Below, piece by piece: positions 6,063-7,515 of a DNA stretch of 7,515 nucleotides. The position numbers were made by a program, and so were the translations under genes. Origin of the DNA: an uncultured Erysipelotrichaceae bacterium. GTDB lineage: Bacteria > Bacillota_I > Bacilli_A > Erysipelotrichales > Erysipelotrichaceae. The notes beneath the pieces are model-generated. The model had not been told where the DNA came from. It searched no databases and saw only the letters and a list, made by a program, of their open reading frames with translations. Location: contig CACXEN010000224.1 in the NCBI GenBank assembly GCA_902766675.1, positions 1 to 7,515 of the forward strand, written 5' to 3'. Numbering within the stretch: the stretch's first letter is position 1; every line of letters starts with the position of its first letter.

Positions 6063-6578
6063 ATGATTCGTTTGGCAAATGAAAAAGATATCGATGCAAT
6101 TATGGCAATCGTCAAAGATGCCAAAGCATCCATGAAAGAAAATCACATCGACCAATGGCAAGGCGATTACCCACAAAAAGAAATATTCTTAGAAGATATT
6201 TCAAATGGGAATTGTTATGTGGTGGAGGAAGATTCCATAATTGGAGTGATGTGCATGTTTTTGCGTGAAAGTGAATTAGATAATGAGGATAACTATGATT
6301 ATATCGAAGAAGGAGATTGGTTAAATCATGATAGTTATGTTGTAGTGCATCGTAGCGCAATCCTATCAAAGTACAAAGGTAAAGGATATATGCAACAGAT
6401 GTTTGAATATGCAAAAGAATATGCATTAAAGCATGGCATAAATAATCTAAGAGTGGATACACATAAAGATAATTTACCAATGCGCAAGGCAATAAAAAAG
6501 TATGGCTTTGTGGAATGTGGAGTTGTATATATGTATGATCAAACAAAAAGGCTAGCATTTATGAAGGTTATAAGCTAG
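6063..6578 (+). CDS. GNAT family N-acetyltransferase
   Basis: A probable acetyl-CoA-dependent acetyltransferase of unknown substrate. From the chosen start it has 171 residues, normal for a single GNAT domain. It opens with the typical MIRLANEKDIDAIMAIV, has central strands CYVVEEDSIIGVMCMF (51-66), and the acetyl-CoA pyrophosphate loop LSKYKGKGYM (101-110), close to the (Q/R)xxGx(G/A) motif with Lys in first place. The C-terminal part (LRVDTHKDNLPMRKAIKKYG, 129-148, then FVECG) is typical of motif B. An in-frame ATG at 6042 lies inside the TATAAT box and cannot be transcribed from that promoter. The ATG at 6057 (173 residues) is also possible and is the first AUG of the predicted mRNA. No SD sequence precedes either. 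Its 3' end overlaps the convergent CCA-enzyme gene by 11 bases, inside a hairpin. Confidence 0.88.
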   Translation: MIRLANEKDIDAIMAIVKDAKASMKENHIDQWQGDYPQKEIFLEDISNGNCYVVEEDSIIGVMCMFLRESELDNEDNYDYIEEGDWLNHDSYVVVHRSAILSKYKGKGYMQQMFEYAKEYALKHGINNLRVDTHKDNLPMRKAIKKYGFVECGVVYMYDQTKRLAFMKVIS

Positions 6579-6597
6579 CCTTTAATATTTCTTTTTT
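6547..6597. terminator. bidirectional terminator hairpin inside overlapping gene ends
   Basis: A perfect 10-bp inverted repeat, AAAGGCTAGC (6547-6556) with GCTAGCCTTT (6574-6583), 17-base loop. On the + strand it is followed by AATATTTCTTTTTT, and on the - strand the stem ends in CCTTT and runs into TTGTTT. The right arm contains the TAG of the GNAT gene (6576-6578) and the loop holds the TAA of the CCA gene (6568-6570 on the - strand), so both stops are built into the hairpin. Confidence 0.7.
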
Positions 6598-7515
6598 ATT
6601 CTCAATTCTTTCTTCCAATACAGATTCTAATAATGCATTTAATTTCTCAGATATTTCTTTTCCTTTATATCCAAGCTCTAATAAATCATTGCCATCAATA
6701 TCTAATTGGGATAAAGAGATACATTCATCATTATCAATTACTTCTTGGAATGTGGAAAGGATAAGGTCTTTATCTAAAGAAGAATCTAGTGCACTACGAT
6801 ATAAGATGAAGTCTTGGAAGTCTTCTAAGATATGAGACATACATTTTTTAATATTGATACGAGTATCTAATGGGAATTCTTCATATGCAATATAATTCAG
6901 AATACTTCTTAAATCTTGATTAGAATATTTCATATATTGAAGAATCTCTTTTGGATTAGAAGTATTTCGTAGTAATAAAGCCATTCTTGTAAGAGGTGTT
7001 CCTTCTTTATCCAATGCGCTAAAATCATTGATTGTTTGTATTTCCGGTAAGAAAATAGTAAATACTTCTTTATATTCCGTAAATAAATCTTTCGCAGGAT
7101 GTGAAAGTATTCCATTTAATTCTTCATGAATTCTCTCTAATGAAATAGAGCGTAATAATTCTTTTTTTGTGAAGATAGCTTGTTTGGTATTTTCTTCAAT
7201 TACAAAATTTAATTGGGTTTGAAAACGAAGTGCACGAAGAATACGCAATGCATCTTCTTCAAATCTTTCTTCTGGATTGCCAATACAACGAATAATTCTT
7301 TTCTCTAAATCTAATTGCCCAGAAAAGAAATCTTTCAATCCACTATTTTCGTTATAGCATAATGCATTAATTGTAAAATCACGTCTAGCACAATCTTCTT
7401 CTAAAGATGAAGAAAAAGTTACAGAGGATGGATGACGGTGATCAATATATTCACTATCTTTTCGATAGGTTGTAATTTCTACTGGATATTTTTTCGTTAA
7501 TACAGTTAGTGTGCC
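6568..7515 (-). CDS. cca: CCA-adding tRNA nucleotidyltransferase, N-terminus outside the window
   Basis: A class II nucleotidyltransferase that adds or repairs the 3'-CCA of tRNAs without a template. The frame is open to the right edge, so the N-terminus with the GGxVRD and DxD catalytic motifs lies beyond base 7515. The TTG at 7338 is an internal Leu codon and not the start. 315 residues are visible. From the window edge: GTLTVL then VEITTYRKD (12-20) of the catalytic core, RRDFTINAL (44-52), the EDALR nucleobase-selection motif (87-91) within EEDALRILRALRF, then the helical neck and body domains to the stop. Bacterial enzymes are about 400 to 450 residues, so roughly 80 to 130 are missing. 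The similar poly(A) polymerase cannot be fully excluded from sequence alone, but a Firmicute context favours CCA addition. It converges on and overlaps the GNAT gene. Confidence 0.93.
   Translation of the reverse strand, partial: GTLTVLTKKYPVEITTYRKDSEYIDHRHPSSVTFSSSLEEDCARRDFTINALCYNENSGLKDFFSGQLDLEKRIIRCIGNPEERFEEDALRILRALRFQTQLNFVIEENTKQAIFTKKELLRSISLERIHEELNGILSHPAKDLFTEYKEVFTIFLPEIQTINDFSALDKEGTPLTRMALLLRNTSNPKEILQYMKYSNQDLRSILNYIAYEEFPLDTRINIKKCMSHILEDFQDFILYRSALDSSLDKDLILSTFQEVIDNDECISLSQLDIDGNDLLELGYKGKEISEKLNALLESVLEERIENKKEILKASL

Noticed and set aside
6112..6558. 148-codon open frame on the - strand antisense to the GNAT gene
   Set aside because: The product is rich in His, Leu, Tyr and Cys with no domain, and the + strand frame has clear GNAT motifs. 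It is an antisense shadow.
1..7515. Mobile element, toxin-antitoxin, defence or CRISPR system
   Set aside because: No transposase, integrase, nuclease, repeat array or terminal inverted repeats are visible; all larger frames fit housekeeping, envelope or sensing families.

Overview
The window is AT-rich bacterial DNA with compact gene spacing. Short SD-led operon genes, a CHAP-type wall hydrolase, a DarA/PstA-type c-di-AMP receptor protein and a DUF951-ychF pair together point to a low-GC Firmicute. An Erysipelotrichia-like lineage is my best guess, but this is an inference from gene style and no marker gene settles it. There is no rRNA, tRNA, CRISPR array, transposon or phage gene. No gene-free stretch exceeds 300 bases.

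Layout, left to right. (1) The C-terminal two thirds of a Zn/Cd-type P1B ATPase run in from the left edge on the + strand. A possible 34-residue membrane peptide follows, then a perfect 14-bp hairpin that can serve as terminator for both strands. (2) On the - strand lies a secreted CHAP-domain cell wall hydrolase with a signal peptide, an Ig-like domain, a charged coiled coil and a Gly/Ser linker. (3) A 156-base divergent promoter region separates it from a tight + strand operon: dtd (D-aminoacyl-tRNA deacylase), folD (one-carbon folate enzyme), a DUF951 protein and ychF (ribosome-associated ATPase). A DarA/PstA-like c-di-AMP receptor protein follows, with its own candidate promoter and a hairpin terminator. 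(4) A single GNAT acetyltransferase gene lies on the + strand. It converges with, and overlaps by 11 bases, the - strand gene for the CCA-adding tRNA nucleotidyltransferase, which runs off the right edge without its N-terminus.

Most of the window is housekeeping: translation quality control (dtd, ychF, CCA enzyme), one-carbon metabolism (folD), second-messenger sensing (darA), wall remodelling (CHAP) and metal efflux. No strong case for a new multi-gene system is visible.

The most interesting signal is in how genes start. Three promoter-proximal genes (CHAP, dtd, GNAT) lack a Shine-Dalgarno sequence and have a good -10 hexamer only about 6 to 19 bases before the start codon, which suggests leaderless or nearly leaderless mRNAs. 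folD, DUF951 and darA instead have recognisable SD sequences. Other points worth a look are a DarA homologue with an altered ligand-loop region, a terminator hairpin placed inside the overlapping 3' ends of two genes, and the small membrane ORF behind the metal ATPase.
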